A stretch of 64,000 bases of DNA from Herbaspirillum sp. AP02 (GTDB lineage: Bacteria > Pseudomonadota > Gammaproteobacteria > Burkholderiales > Burkholderiaceae_D). A program made the translations under genes and the position numbers. The stretch spans positions 620,001 to 684,000 of the forward strand of contig NZ_JADWMY010000001.1 in assembly GCF_015767275.1 (NCBI RefSeq), given 5' to 3'. Position 1 is the first letter of the stretch; each line of letters starts with the position of its first letter. Positions 1 through 8,619 of this stretch are shown piece after piece. The notes beneath the pieces were generated by a model. The model was not told the DNA's origin. It ran no database searches and saw only the letters and a list, made by a program, of their open reading frames with translations.

Positions 1-2201
1 CGCCCAGCCCTGCCCTGTCGCTGAAAGCGCAGCTGCATGAGGCCGCCCGCGACTGGTGGCGCAGTGATGCCCCGACCTGGGTCTATGTGTTCAAGATGGT
101 CTTCGCTGGCCTGCTGGCACTGGGTATCGGTTACGGCCTGGACCTGGAGTCGCCGCGCTCGGCGCTGATCACGGTCTTCATCGTCATGCAGCCGCAAAGC
201 GGCATGATCCTGGCCAAGAGCTTCTACCGGGTCATCGGCACCCTGGTCGGCTCGGCCGCGGTGGTGATCTTCGTGGGCCTGTTCGCGCAGACGCCGGAGC
301 TGTTCCTGCTGGCTTCGGCCCTGTGGATCGGGCTGTGCACGGTGGGCTCGGCGCACAACCGTAACTTCCGCTCCTACGGCTTCGTGCTGTCCGGCTATAC
401 GGTGGCCCTGATCGGCCTGCCGGCCGCGCTGCATCCGGCCATTACCTTCGATTCGGTGATGACACGGGTCTCCGAGATCATGGTCGGCATCGTCTGCGTG
501 GGCCTGGTCAGCGCATTGGTGTTCCCGCAGGCCAGCGCACCGGGGCTGGTACGCATCATCCGGGGGCGCTTCACCGCCTTCGTCGACCTGATCAGCGCCA
601 CCCTGGGCGGCAGCAACGACCGCAAGCAGCTGGAAGCCACCAATGCCCGCTTCGTGGGCGACATCATCGGCCTGGAAGCCCTGCGCAGCTCGGCCATCTT
701 CGAAGACCCGGAAGTGCGCCTGCGCAGCGGCCGCCTGAGCCGCATGAACAGCGAATTCATGGCGCTGTCCACCCGCGTCCACGCGCTGCACCAGTTGATG
801 AACCGGTTGCACGCCAATCCCGCGCCCGGTGCGCAGGTGGTCATCGCCGCCATCTCGCCCTATTTCCGCGAGGTGCAGCCCTTGCTGACCCGCGCCAGCG
901 GCGAGCCGGTGATGAGTGCAGTGGATGCCGCCGATGCCGCCCTCAAGCTGGACGCCTTCAAGCGCGAGCTGCCGCGCCGCGTGCGCGCCACCCGAGGCAC
1001 GCTGGCCGAACAGTGCGACAGCGACAGCGCCATGCTGGATTTCGATACGGCATCTGAACTTCTGTACCGCGTGGTCGAAGAACTGCATGCCTACACCCTG
1101 ACCTATGCCTCGCTGAACCAGCGCCACCACGAGCGCGAGCAATGGGAGCATTCCTACGCCCCCAAGACCAGCATGACCACGGCATTGATCGCCGGTGCCC
1201 GGGCCGCCATCGTGATGCTGTGCCTGGCCGGGTTCTGGATCGCCAGTGGCTGGCCCAGCGGCGACGTAGCCGTGCTCAACGCGGCGGCTTTCTGCGCCAT
1301 CACCTCGGCCGCACCCGACCCGGCCAAGGCCACCCGTACGGTCGCCATCGGCGTGCTCTTCGCCGCCGTGGCCGGCTATGTCTACACCTTCCACATCCTG
1401 CCGCGCCTGGATGGCTACTGGATGCTGGCCAGCGCGCTCATGCCGGTACTGATGCTGGCCGTCTGGCTGACCACCAAACCCAAATGGGCCGGTTACGGCC
1501 TGGGGATCTGCATCTTCTTTCCCTTCCTGGCGGTACCGGACAACTTCGCCCACTTCAACGCGGCCGGCTACCTGAACGAATCGGTGGCACTGGTGGTGTC
1601 CTTGCTGGTGACGGCCGTGGCCTTCATGCTGCTGCTGCCGCCGACCACCGACTGGACCGTGCGCGTGCTGGAAAAGCAATTGCGCAAGCAGGTGGTGGAC
1701 GCCTGTTTCGGCAAGCTGGGCCGCCTGGCGCTGAAGTTCGAAAGCGGCACCCGCGACCTGATGCACCAGATCACGATCCTCACCAGCAGTCGCCCGGTCC
1801 TGCGCCAGAAGGCGCTGGGCTGGATGTTTGCCACCCTGGAAGTGGGCCACGCCATCATCGAACTGCGTACCGAACTGCACGGCATCCGCACCGAAACCCC
1901 GGACCTGCTGCCGCCGTCCGCCTATGCCGCACTGAACCGCCTGCGTGAAGCCATCCCGGCCCTGTTCGCCCGGCCGTCGGCGGCGACCCTGCAGACGGCG
2001 CTGGACGCCAATGACGCCACCATCGTCGAAGTCCAGACCGCCATCGGCCCGCATTACCGCGAACGTAGCGAGCGTCATCGTCTGCAACGCACCCTGAGTT
2101 ACCTGCACTTCATCCGCACCGCCCTGCTCGATCAGCAATCGCCGCTGCATACCATGCGCGCCGGTGCCAACCCTGCTTCCGGAGAACGCCATGCCACGTG
2201 A
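1..2201 (+). CDS. FUSC-family inner-membrane efflux permease (AaeB-like), 5' end outside window
   Basis: The reading frame is open to the left edge (in frame from base 3), so the start lies outside the window. A GTG at 87 is only an internal codon. At least 730 residues are visible. They show the FUSC layout: an N-terminal block of hydrophobic helices, a long soluble stretch, a second helix block (around 380-550 of the visible protein) and a soluble C-terminus. Family members such as AaeB and YccS are inner-membrane components of efflux pumps for aromatic carboxylic acids and similar compounds. The downstream DUF1656 and HlyD genes complete an aaeXAB-type set, in the order B-X-A. Substrate is inferred only from family. 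Confidence 0.9.
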   Translation, partial: PSPALSLKAQLHEAARDWWRSDAPTWVYVFKMVFAGLLALGIGYGLDLESPRSALITVFIVMQPQSGMILAKSFYRVIGTLVGSAAVVIFVGLFAQTPELFLLASALWIGLCTVGSAHNRNFRSYGFVLSGYTVALIGLPAALHPAITFDSVMTRVSEIMVGIVCVGLVSALVFPQASAPGLVRIIRGRFTAFVDLISATLGGSNDRKQLEATNARFVGDIIGLEALRSSAIFEDPEVRLRSGRLSRMNSEFMALSTRVHALHQLMNRLHANPAPGAQVVIAAISPYFREVQPLLTRASGEPVMSAVDAADAALKLDAFKRELPRRVRATRGTLAEQCDSDSAMLDFDTASELLYRVVEELHAYTLTYASLNQRHHEREQWEHSYAPKTSMTTALIAGARAAIVMLCLAGFWIASGWPSGDVAVLNAAAFCAITSAAPDPAKATRTVAIGVLFAAVAGYVYTFHILPRLDGYWMLASALMPVLMLAVWLTTKPKWAGYGLGICIFFPFLAVPDNFAHFNAAGYLNESVALVVSLLVTAVAFMLLLPPTTDWTVRVLEKQLRKQVVDACFGKLGRLALKFESGTRDLMHQITILTSSRPVLRQKALGWMFATLEVGHAIIELRTELHGIRTETPDLLPPSAYAALNRLREAIPALFARPSAATLQTALDANDATIVEVQTAIGPHYRERSERHRLQRTLSYLHFIRTALLDQQSPLHTMRAGANPASGERHAT

Positions 2202-2391
2202 GATTTCCTTCTTCGATGCCTACATTCCAACGGTCCTGCTGCTGGCCGTGGTGGCCGCCATCCTGGCCATGGCGGCGGACCGCGTCCTGGTGCGGCTGGG
2301 CTTCTACGACCTGACCTGGCACCCGGCGCTGTTCCGCGTGAGCCTGTTCGTCTGCCTGGCCGCCTTGCTGGGGCTGTTCGTGTATCGCTAG
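2191..2391 (+). CDS. DUF1656 small membrane protein (AaeX-like)
   Basis: A 66-residue protein with two hydrophobic segments (about residues 10-28 and 45-64) and the polar D-L-T-W-H-P motif between them, typical of DUF1656/AaeX peptides found with FUSC and HlyD partners. I chose the ATG at 2191 because GGAG at 2181-2184 precedes it and the upstream in-frame ATG at 2164 lies deep in the permease gene. It overlaps the permease end by 11 bases, so translation is probably coupled. The family's function is unknown; context makes it an accessory of the efflux pump. Confidence 0.85.
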   Translation: MPREISFFDAYIPTVLLLAVVAAILAMAADRVLVRLGFYDLTWHPALFRVSLFVCLAALLGLFVYR

Positions 2392-2469
2392 CGGACATCG
2401 GCTTTACTGCCTTCTGCGCCAAACCCATCACTTCAGAAAAGATAAAGAAACCATCAGGAGTAGTTCACC

Positions 2470-3444
2470 ATGTCGGTCAAATCGATTTTCCGCGTCCTCG
2501 TCACTTCGGTGATTTTCCTCTTGGCCATCCTGCTCGCCTGGAGCCTGTGGCAGCACTACATGCATTCCCCCTGGACCCGCGACGGCCGGGTGCGCGCCGA
2601 AGTGGTCAACGTCGCGCCGGACGTCTCCGGTCAGGTGGTGGCCCTGCCGGTGCGTGACAACCAGTTGGTCAAGAAGGGGGATCTGCTGATGGAAATCGAC
2701 CCGGCCCGCTACACGCTGGCACTGCAACAGGCTGAAGCCGCCGTCACCGCGCGCAAGGCAGAGCTGGATGTGCGCCGTGCCGAAGTCGAGGCACGCCGCG
2801 CTGACCTGGCCATGCGCCGCGCCCAGGCCCGGCGCCGGGCCGACGTGGATGCGCTGGTGGTCTCACGGGAAGCCCGCGAAGATGCCGGCAGCCAGGTCAC
2901 CGCTTCGCAAGCCCAGCTGGAAGCCGCCCAGGCCCAGCTGCAAGGCGCCCAGGCGCAATACCAGGCGGCCCTGTCGCAGCGCGATACGGCCAGACTGAAC
3001 CTGGAGCGCACCAAGGTATTCTCCCCGGTGGATGGCTATGTGACCAACCTCTCCGTGCGTCGCGGCGACTACGCGGCTGCCGGCGCGGCCAAGATCGCGC
3101 TGATCGACAGCCACTCCTTCTGGGTCTATGCCTACTTCGAGGAAACCAAGCTGCCGCTGCTGTCCATCGGGGACCGCGCCAAGATCCAGCTGATCAACGG
3201 CGCCACCCTGGAAGGCCACGTCGACAGCATCGCCCGCGGTATCTATGACCGTGACAATCCGCAAAGCCGCGAACTGACTGCCGATGTGAACCCGACCTTC
3301 AACTGGGTGCGGCTGGCGCAGCGCATCCCGGTGCGCATCCAGCTCGACAAGGTGCCGGAACATGTACTGCTGGCCTCGGGGCTGACTTGCACGGTGGTCT
3401 TGGCGCCGGGGAGCGGCAAGTCGCAGGCGGCAGTGCGCAACTGA
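2470..3444 (+). CDS. HlyD-family periplasmic adaptor of efflux pump (AaeA-like)
   Basis: 324 residues. An N-terminal membrane anchor (about 8-27) is followed by a biotinyl-lipoyl-like half motif (VAPDVSGQV, about residues 49-57), a long Ala/Arg/Glu/Gln-rich alpha-hairpin (about 80-180), the second lipoyl half (F-S-P-V-D-G-Y) and a beta-barrel domain. This is the standard membrane-fusion adaptor joining an inner-membrane permease to an outer-membrane channel. AGGAG just upstream (about 2456-2460) supports the ATG at 2470. It is third in the FUSC-DUF1656-HlyD set. No outer-membrane factor gene is adjacent on this side; one may lie left of the window. Confidence 0.92.
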   Translation: MSVKSIFRVLVTSVIFLLAILLAWSLWQHYMHSPWTRDGRVRAEVVNVAPDVSGQVVALPVRDNQLVKKGDLLMEIDPARYTLALQQAEAAVTARKAELDVRRAEVEARRADLAMRRAQARRRADVDALVVSREAREDAGSQVTASQAQLEAAQAQLQGAQAQYQAALSQRDTARLNLERTKVFSPVDGYVTNLSVRRGDYAAAGAAKIALIDSHSFWVYAYFEETKLPLLSIGDRAKIQLINGATLEGHVDSIARGIYDRDNPQSRELTADVNPTFNWVRLAQRIPVRIQLDKVPEHVLLASGLTCTVVLAPGSGKSQAAVRN

Positions 3445-3462
3445 ACCAGGCTAAGGTAGTGG

Positions 3463-3497
3463 AAAGGCGGCCCTGATGTAGCATCAGGGCCGCCTTT
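3463..3497. terminator. Bidirectional Rho-independent terminator
   Basis: A perfect 16-bp stem, 3463-3478 with 3482-3497, and a 3-base loop. The arms begin with AAA and end with TTT, so it can work in both directions. It separates the plus-strand efflux genes from the convergent minus-strand hip genes. Confidence 0.93.
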
Positions 3498-3498
3498 T

Positions 3499-3786
3499 TC
3501 ATGTGCGCTTGCGCGCCACCGCACCCACGCTCATGCCGACCGGCTTGAGCAGCTTGTCGGCAGTGGCCAGCGTGGGGCTGGACTCACCGCGTTCGATATC
3601 CTGCAAGGTGCGGGCAGATACGCCGCACAGCTTGGCGTATTCGGCAATGGTCAGGCGCAAGGTGGTGCGGATCTTGCGGATCACGGCGGGAATGGGCAGG
3701 GCCGGATCGGCGGCCAGTTCATCGAACAGCGCACGCCGTTCTTCCAATTGCTCGATGGCAGTGAGAGGCTTGAAGCGCTTGTCCAT
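3499..3786 (-). CDS. hipB: HipB-like XRE-family antitoxin/repressor
   Basis: 95 residues. Residues about 35-90 form a Cro/C1-type helix-turn-helix (LTIAEYAKLCGVSARTLQDI, then ERGESSP). This is the HipB fold: it neutralises HipA kinase and represses its own operon. The ATG directly abuts the TGA of hipA (TGAATG), indicating tight translational coupling. Here the antitoxin comes second, whereas the textbook order is hipB then hipA. An N-terminal extension of about 30 residues precedes the HTH. The assignment rests on the HTH and on the neighbouring HipA. Confidence 0.88.
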   Translation of the reverse strand: MDKRFKPLTAIEQLEERRALFDELAADPALPIPAVIRKIRTTLRLTIAEYAKLCGVSARTLQDIERGESSPTLATADKLLKPVGMSVGAVARKRT

Positions 3787-5076
3787 TCAAAGCGCCTCCA
3801 GCTGGGTACGGACCTGGGCCAGCGTGACGGCCAACGGGTCGAGGAATGGCGCTTCGATGCCCAGCGCCAGCGCACGCTCCAGCAAACCCGCCAGCGGTCC
3901 GGCCATCTCGCGCACAGCCGCCCTCACCGGTGCCGCATCCAATCGGGCGACATCGCAGGCCTGCTCGATGGCGCTGGCCCACTGCGGCGAGCCGCCGTCA
4001 TCGTGCTCCCAGCGCATGCGCCGGGCGATGCCATCGGGATGCAACCACATCGGCGCGAAATCGAACAGCGGCGTGAGTCCGATCGCCCCCTGCGCATCGC
4101 GCCGTATGGCGGTGTTGCGGGCGTGGTTGTCGCGGTTGCGCAAGACGATGTTGGCGATGTCGCGCTTGAGGTATTCGATGATCTCCCCCATCGGATCGGT
4201 GGCGACCTGGCCCAGCCGGGCACAGGCGGCATTGTGCGACGGGGTCGCGGCAAAGCCGGTGACCCCGCATAGCGAGGCGATGCTTTCCTGCGCATGACGC
4301 ACCACCCGGCCGTGGCGCAGCTCCCGGTCGAAACGCGGGATGAACAAGGCCTTGCCATGCAGTTCCAGCGCATCGTGGACCTTCAGGCCGAGGCTGGCGG
4401 CCAACTGCATGTAAGGGGCTTCCAGCCGCAGGATGTTGGCCAGATCAGGATCGGGGCCACGCCCGAACTTGACGATGTAGTGGCGTTCGGCCAGTTCATC
4501 GGGCAAGGCGTGGTCCAGGTAGAACAGGCCGTCGCGCGCGCGCGTCAACAGAATCTTCGGCCATTCCCCCTGCACCCCTGAGGAGCCGGCCAGGAACAAG
4601 CCGTGTTGGGCCAGGTATTCGCTGAAGTCTTCCGAACGCGCGGCGATTTCATCGATGCCGAATCCGCGCAACAGCGGCCCGCTGCGTTGCTGGGCCCATT
4701 GCCAGGCTTCGAGCACGCGCATGTTCCCGATGGGATTGCCAGCCCCGGCGCAGAGCAGCGGCCAGTCGGCGCTGGCCTCGGCACGCTCGTCCAAGCCAAG
4801 CTGGCGCAGCAACTCGCCACGGCCATAGCCCTGCGGCAATAGATCGATCAGAAAAGCCGGCCACCGGCTTTCTTGCAAAGCGTCGAAGCTCACCGGCACA
4901 TTGACCGACACCGCAGCCGCATCGCGCCTATCCTGGTAGTCCACCACGTGCGCGGCTTCATAGACCAGGAAAGACGGCGCGCCCATACCCTGCTCGAGCG
5001 GGCCAGTCAGCGACAGGGCAGCCGCGTCGCGCCAGGCGCCGTCGATATGCAGTTGCAGGGTGCAGGAGTTCTTCAT
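3787..5076 (-). CDS. hipA: HipA-family serine/threonine kinase toxin
   Basis: About 430 residues, the usual HipA length. I prefer the ATG at 5076; an in-frame GTG sits at 5082 and neither has a strong Shine-Dalgarno. In numbering from the GTG, the sequence shows a Gly/Ser-rich nucleotide loop (about 165-176, G-S-S-G-V-Q-G), the catalytic segment N-R-D318-N-H-A-R-N323 and the metal-binding F-D341-F. Spacing matches D309, N314 and D332 of E. coli HipA, so the kinase looks intact. Family members phosphorylate glutamyl-tRNA synthetase or other targets and cause persistence. The pair sits between a terminator and mntH, with an inverted-repeat operator upstream. Confidence 0.9.
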   Translation of the reverse strand: MKNSCTLQLHIDGAWRDAAALSLTGPLEQGMGAPSFLVYEAAHVVDYQDRRDAAAVSVNVPVSFDALQESRWPAFLIDLLPQGYGRGELLRQLGLDERAEASADWPLLCAGAGNPIGNMRVLEAWQWAQQRSGPLLRGFGIDEIAARSEDFSEYLAQHGLFLAGSSGVQGEWPKILLTRARDGLFYLDHALPDELAERHYIVKFGRGPDPDLANILRLEAPYMQLAASLGLKVHDALELHGKALFIPRFDRELRHGRVVRHAQESIASLCGVTGFAATPSHNAACARLGQVATDPMGEIIEYLKRDIANIVLRNRDNHARNTAIRRDAQGAIGLTPLFDFAPMWLHPDGIARRMRWEHDDGGSPQWASAIEQACDVARLDAAPVRAAVREMAGPLAGLLERALALGIEAPFLDPLAVTLAQVRTQLEAL

Positions 5077-5079
5077 ATA

Positions 5080-5137
5080 CACATCATACTATCATCAATA
5101 ACCAGAAAATCCAGGATAAAGATGATAGTTTGATGTG
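5080..5137. promoter_or_regulatory. AT-rich inverted repeat, probable hipAB operator
   Basis: The 17-base arm CACATCATACTATCATC (5080-5096) is matched by GATGATAGTTTGATGTG (5121-5137) with a single mismatch and a 24-base spacer. Each arm contains repeated ATCAT-type half sites. It lies immediately upstream of the hipA ATG in the only gap between mntH and hipA. HipB proteins bind inverted repeats in their own promoter; identity as the operator is inferred. Confidence 0.7.
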
Positions 5138-5152
5138 AAAATAAGGCTGTGC

Positions 5153-6517
5153 TCAAGCGACAAACACCTGCCACACCAGCCACACATTGGCGGCCGAAAT
5201 CGCCACGAACAGCAGCCACGCCGTGGCACTGACCCACCAGCGGTTGACCAGCTCGCCCATCAGGTCGGCACGGCTGGTCAGGCGGATCAGCGGGTACATG
5301 GCAAAGGGCAACTGCAGCGACAGCACCACCTGGCTGGCCACCAGCAGCTTGCCCACCGAATGCGGCCCCAGGGTAAGCACGCCGATCAGCGCCGGCACCA
5401 GCGCCAGGGCGCGGGTGATGACGCGGCGCTGCCAGCAGGGAATCTTCAGCTTTAGGAAGCCTTCCATGATGACCTGGCCAGCAATGGTGCCGGTGAAGGT
5501 CGAGCTCTGGCCAGACGCGAACAGGCCCACGCCGAACAGGATGGCCGCCATGGCCGAGCCGGTGATGGGGTCCAGCAGATGGTAGGCCTCATCCAGCTCG
5601 GCGACCTGGGTATTGCCGCTCTTGTGGAAGGCGGTGGCGGCCAGGATCAGGATGGTGGCGTTGATGACCATGGCGATCAGCAACGAGATCGTGGTATCGA
5701 CCCGGGTGTAGCGCACCGCTTCCAGCAGGGAGGCCGGATCGCGCCGCACGCTGCGGGTCTGCACGATGGAAGAATGCAGGTAGAGATTGTGCGGCATCAC
5801 GGTGGCGCCGATGATGCCGATGGCCAGATACAGCGGCTCGCGGCTGGAGATGGCCTGCAGCGAGGGGACGAAGCCTTGCATCACTTCGTGCCAGTCGGCC
5901 TTGACGAAGGCCAGTTGTGCCAGCAGGCAGGTGGCGATCGTGACGACCAGTCCGAGGATGATGGCCTCGACCTGGCGGAAGCCCCTGCCCTTCAGTCCAA
6001 GCACGATCAGGGTATCGAGCGCGGTCAGCAGCACGCCCACCGGCAGCGATACGCCCAGCAGCAGGTTGAAGGCCAGTGCGCAGCCCAGCACTTCGGCCAG
6101 GTCGCAGGCGATGATGGAGAGTTCGGCCAGCACCCACATGCCCTTGCCCACGGCGGGCGGGTAGTGTTCGCGCGAATGCACCGCCAAATCCTTGCCGGTG
6201 GCGATGCCCAGGCGTGCGCACAGGCATTGCAGCACGATGGCGGCCAGGCTGGAGAGCATCACCACGAACAGCAGCTGGTAGCCGAACTGTGAACCGGCCT
6301 GGATGGAGGTGGCCCAGTTGCCCGGGTCCATGTAGCCGATCGACACCAGCAGGCCGGGGCCGACGTAGATGCGCAGCTTTTGCCAGACCGAGGCACCGGC
6401 CGGCACAGCGACCGAGCCCGCCACTTCGGACGGGCAGAATGGCGCGGTGGCCGTGGTCGGCAGACCGGGAATGCGCGGCATGCGTGGTAAACGTGGAAAT
6501 TGAAACTTCAGTGGCAA
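5153..6517 (-). CDS. mntH: NRAMP-family proton-coupled manganese/divalent metal transporter
   Basis: 454 residues with about 11 membrane helices. The TM1 metal-binding motif D64-P-G-N67 and the TM6 motif M241-P-H-N are both present, which is diagnostic of NRAMP/MntH importers of Mn(II) and Fe(II). The start is TTG: a strong AGGGGGA purine tract lies about 8 bases upstream of it, and no ATG is better placed (the first in-frame ATG is at 6481). It follows moaE by 66 bases on the same strand, so it may be read from the moaE transcript or from a promoter in that gap. I could not identify an MntR or Fur site. Confidence 0.95.
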   Translation of the reverse strand: MPLKFQFPRLPRMPRIPGLPTTATAPFCPSEVAGSVAVPAGASVWQKLRIYVGPGLLVSIGYMDPGNWATSIQAGSQFGYQLLFVVMLSSLAAIVLQCLCARLGIATGKDLAVHSREHYPPAVGKGMWVLAELSIIACDLAEVLGCALAFNLLLGVSLPVGVLLTALDTLIVLGLKGRGFRQVEAIILGLVVTIATCLLAQLAFVKADWHEVMQGFVPSLQAISSREPLYLAIGIIGATVMPHNLYLHSSIVQTRSVRRDPASLLEAVRYTRVDTTISLLIAMVINATILILAATAFHKSGNTQVAELDEAYHLLDPITGSAMAAILFGVGLFASGQSSTFTGTIAGQVIMEGFLKLKIPCWQRRVITRALALVPALIGVLTLGPHSVGKLLVASQVVLSLQLPFAMYPLIRLTSRADLMGELVNRWWVSATAWLLFVAISAANVWLVWQVFVA

Positions 6518-6583
6518 GACGGTTTCCCCCTGTGATCGCCCTTGGCGGCCGGCGCCGGGATCAAGCTCCCGAGGCAGGACGCC

Positions 6584-7036
6584 TTATTGTTTCCACTTGG
6601 TCAGCGCAGTGTCGTCGCTCTCGCGGGCATCAACCCAGCGGGCGCCGTCCGGCGTCTGTTCCTTCTTCCAGAACGGCGCCTGGGTCTTGAGGTAATCCAT
6701 GATGAATTCGCAGGCCGCGAAGGCTTCGCCGCGATGGGGCGAGGTGACCGCCACCAGCACGATCTGCTCCAACGGCTGCATGGGGCCGATGCGATGGATC
6801 ACCAGCGCATCGAAGATGGGCCAGCGCGCCTTGGCCTGTTCCACGATCTGCTCGAGGGCGCGCTCGGTCATGACCGGATAGTGTTCCAGCTCCATGGCCG
6901 AGACGGCCGCGCCCTCATTGAGATCTCGCACCGTGCCCACGAAGCTCACCACCGCCCCTACGCGGGGATTGGACAGGCGCAGTTGCGCCACTTCGGTGGA
7001 AAGATCGAAATCGGCGGTCTGGACGCGGACAGGCAT
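6584..7036 (-). CDS. moaE: Molybdopterin synthase catalytic (large) subunit
   Basis: 150 residues, the normal MoaE length. It has the conserved G-T-V-R-D-x-N segment (34-40), the H81-R-I-G motif, and lysines K117 and K124 that match the active-site lysines of E. coli MoaE. The enzyme transfers sulfur from the MoaD C-terminal thiocarboxylate to cyclic pyranopterin monophosphate. Its partner moaD lies 2.2 kb away, separated by gntP and a methyltransferase gene, whereas moaD and moaE are usually adjacent. A hairpin between gntP and moaE suggests moaE has its own promoter. Confidence 0.95.
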   Translation of the reverse strand: MPVRVQTADFDLSTEVAQLRLSNPRVGAVVSFVGTVRDLNEGAAVSAMELEHYPVMTERALEQIVEQAKARWPIFDALVIHRIGPMQPLEQIVLVAVTSPHRGEAFAACEFIMDYLKTQAPFWKKEQTPDGARWVDARESDDTALTKWKQ

Positions 7037-7055
7037 GGCTGGACGGAAAGTGAAA

Positions 7056-7089
7056 GGCAGGGCTGCGATTCTACCAGCGCAGCCCTGCC
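7056..7089 (-). terminator. Probable terminator after gntP
   Basis: A perfect 12-bp inverted repeat (7056-7067 with 7078-7089) with a 10-base loop. Read on the minus strand it is followed by TTTCACTTT, a weak U-run. It lies between the gntP stop and the moaE start. Confidence 0.6.
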
Positions 7090-7113
7090 CGCGAGCACGC
7101 GTCGATCAGACGA

Positions 7114-8484
7114 TCAGACGATCAGCCCCCACAGCAGCAGCGTCATGCCCAGCCCGATCACCGAGACCAGGGTCTGGATCACCGACCAGGTCGCCAGGGT
7201 CTGCTTGAGGTTCAGGCCGAAGTATTCCTTGACCATCCAGAAGCCGGCGTCATTGACGTGGCAGAAGAACACCGAGCCGGCACCGATGGCCAGGGCCATC
7301 AGCGAATTGTGGGTCGCCGACAGGCCCGCCACCAACGGCGCGACGATGCCGGCGGTGGCGGTGGTGGCGACGGTAGCCGAACCGGTGGCCTGGCGCAGTG
7401 CCACGGCGATGATCCAGGCCAGGAGGATGAGCGGCATGTGGGTGCCGGTGGCGATCTTGGTGATGGTGTCGCTGATGCCGGCGGCCAGCAGGGTCTGCTT
7501 GAGGCCGCCGCCAGCGCCGATGGTCAGCAGCAGGCCAGCGATGGGCGGCAAGGCGCGGCGCAGCGTGGCACCCACCTCGAAGCGGCTGCTGCCCTGGCCC
7601 CAGCCCAGCACCACCACGGCAAACAGCACCGTGACGGTGAGTGCGATGATGGGTTCGCCGAAGAAGTTGAGCATCTCGAACAGCTCGGTCTTGGGGGTGA
7701 CCCAGATGCGCGCCACGGTACGGCCCAGCATCAACGCCACCGGCAGCAGGATGGTCACCAGCGAGGCGACGAAGCCCGGCTGCGACTGGCCTTCACGGGC
7801 GCTGAAGAGCTTGCCGATCTGGTCCGGTTCGGCCAGGTTCAGGCGCGGTGCCAGGAAGTTGCCATACAGCGGTCCAGCAATGATGACCGCCGGAATGGCG
7901 ACGATGAAACCCAGCAGCATGGTGGTGCCGAGGTCGGCATGCAGGGCCGACACGGCAATCAAGGGGCCGGGGTGCGGCGGCAAGAGCGCGTGCAGCGTGG
8001 TCATGCCGGCCAATGCGGGAATGGCCACGCGCATGATGGGCAACTGCGAACGGCGTGCCATGACGAAAATGATCGGCGCCATCATCACCAGCCCGACCTC
8101 GAAGAACAGCGGCAGGCCGACCACCAGGGCCACCAGTGCCATCATCCAGGGAATGATGCTGCCACGCGCGTAGCGCAGCAGGGTATTGACGATGCGGTCG
8201 GCCGCGCCGGACTCGGCCATGAGCGCGCCCAGCATGGCGCCCAGGGCGATGATGATGCCGGCCTCGCCCAACAGGCTACCGGCACCCTTGCTGAAGGCCT
8301 TGGCAATCTCTTCCAGCGGCAGGCCGGCGCCGATGCCGGCGATGAAGGTGCCGATGAGGATGGACAGGAAGGGTGCGATAGATAGAAAGCTGATCAGCAC
8401 CACGATGGCGATCAATGCCGCCAGCGTGACCAGCAGCAACTGCGTGTCCTGGGCCGCCCAGGCGGCCAGATGGGTCGAAATCAA
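7114..8484 (-). CDS. GntP-family gluconate:proton symporter
   Basis: 456 residues, strongly hydrophobic with about 12 or more helices. GntP-family signatures include G-A-G-x-G-L-K-Q (about residues 327-334), H-V-N-D-A-G-F-W in the C-terminal part and the P-P-H-P-G-P segment. GntT/GntP proteins import gluconate or related aldonates. No gluconate kinase or Entner-Doudoroff gene is nearby, so the substrate is uncertain (GntP members also carry fructuronate, idonate or glycerate). It interrupts the moaD-moaE pair. A triple GATCAG repeat covers the stop codon region (7103-7123) and is probably chance. Confidence 0.88.
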   Translation of the reverse strand: MISTHLAAWAAQDTQLLLVTLAALIAIVVLISFLSIAPFLSILIGTFIAGIGAGLPLEEIAKAFSKGAGSLLGEAGIIIALGAMLGALMAESGAADRIVNTLLRYARGSIIPWMMALVALVVGLPLFFEVGLVMMAPIIFVMARRSQLPIMRVAIPALAGMTTLHALLPPHPGPLIAVSALHADLGTTMLLGFIVAIPAVIIAGPLYGNFLAPRLNLAEPDQIGKLFSAREGQSQPGFVASLVTILLPVALMLGRTVARIWVTPKTELFEMLNFFGEPIIALTVTVLFAVVVLGWGQGSSRFEVGATLRRALPPIAGLLLTIGAGGGLKQTLLAAGISDTITKIATGTHMPLILLAWIIAVALRQATGSATVATTATAGIVAPLVAGLSATHNSLMALAIGAGSVFFCHVNDAGFWMVKEYFGLNLKQTLATWSVIQTLVSVIGLGMTLLLWGLIV

Positions 8485-8619
8485 GATGGTTCCTTCTTCA
8501 GGTGTGGATGAATGCGCATCGATGGACGATGTCTTTTGTGCAGCCCCTCCGCAAGCCTGTTTGGCGCAGGCTTGGTCTCCTCCTAAAGAATCCGGATGTC
8601 GAATGTCCTGGTGGTTTGC

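Noticed and set aside
7103-7123. Three GATCAG repeats at the gntP stop
   Set aside because: Too short and too few to be an array; no similar copies seen elsewhere.
7258-8385. 375-residue plus-strand frame opposite gntP
   Set aside because: Gly/Gln/Asp/His-rich shadow with no motif; GntP is clearly the coding strand.
8552-8574. Hairpin CAAGCCTG/CAGGCTTG upstream of gntP
   Set aside because: No T-run on the minus strand, so I cannot call it a terminator for the methyltransferase gene.
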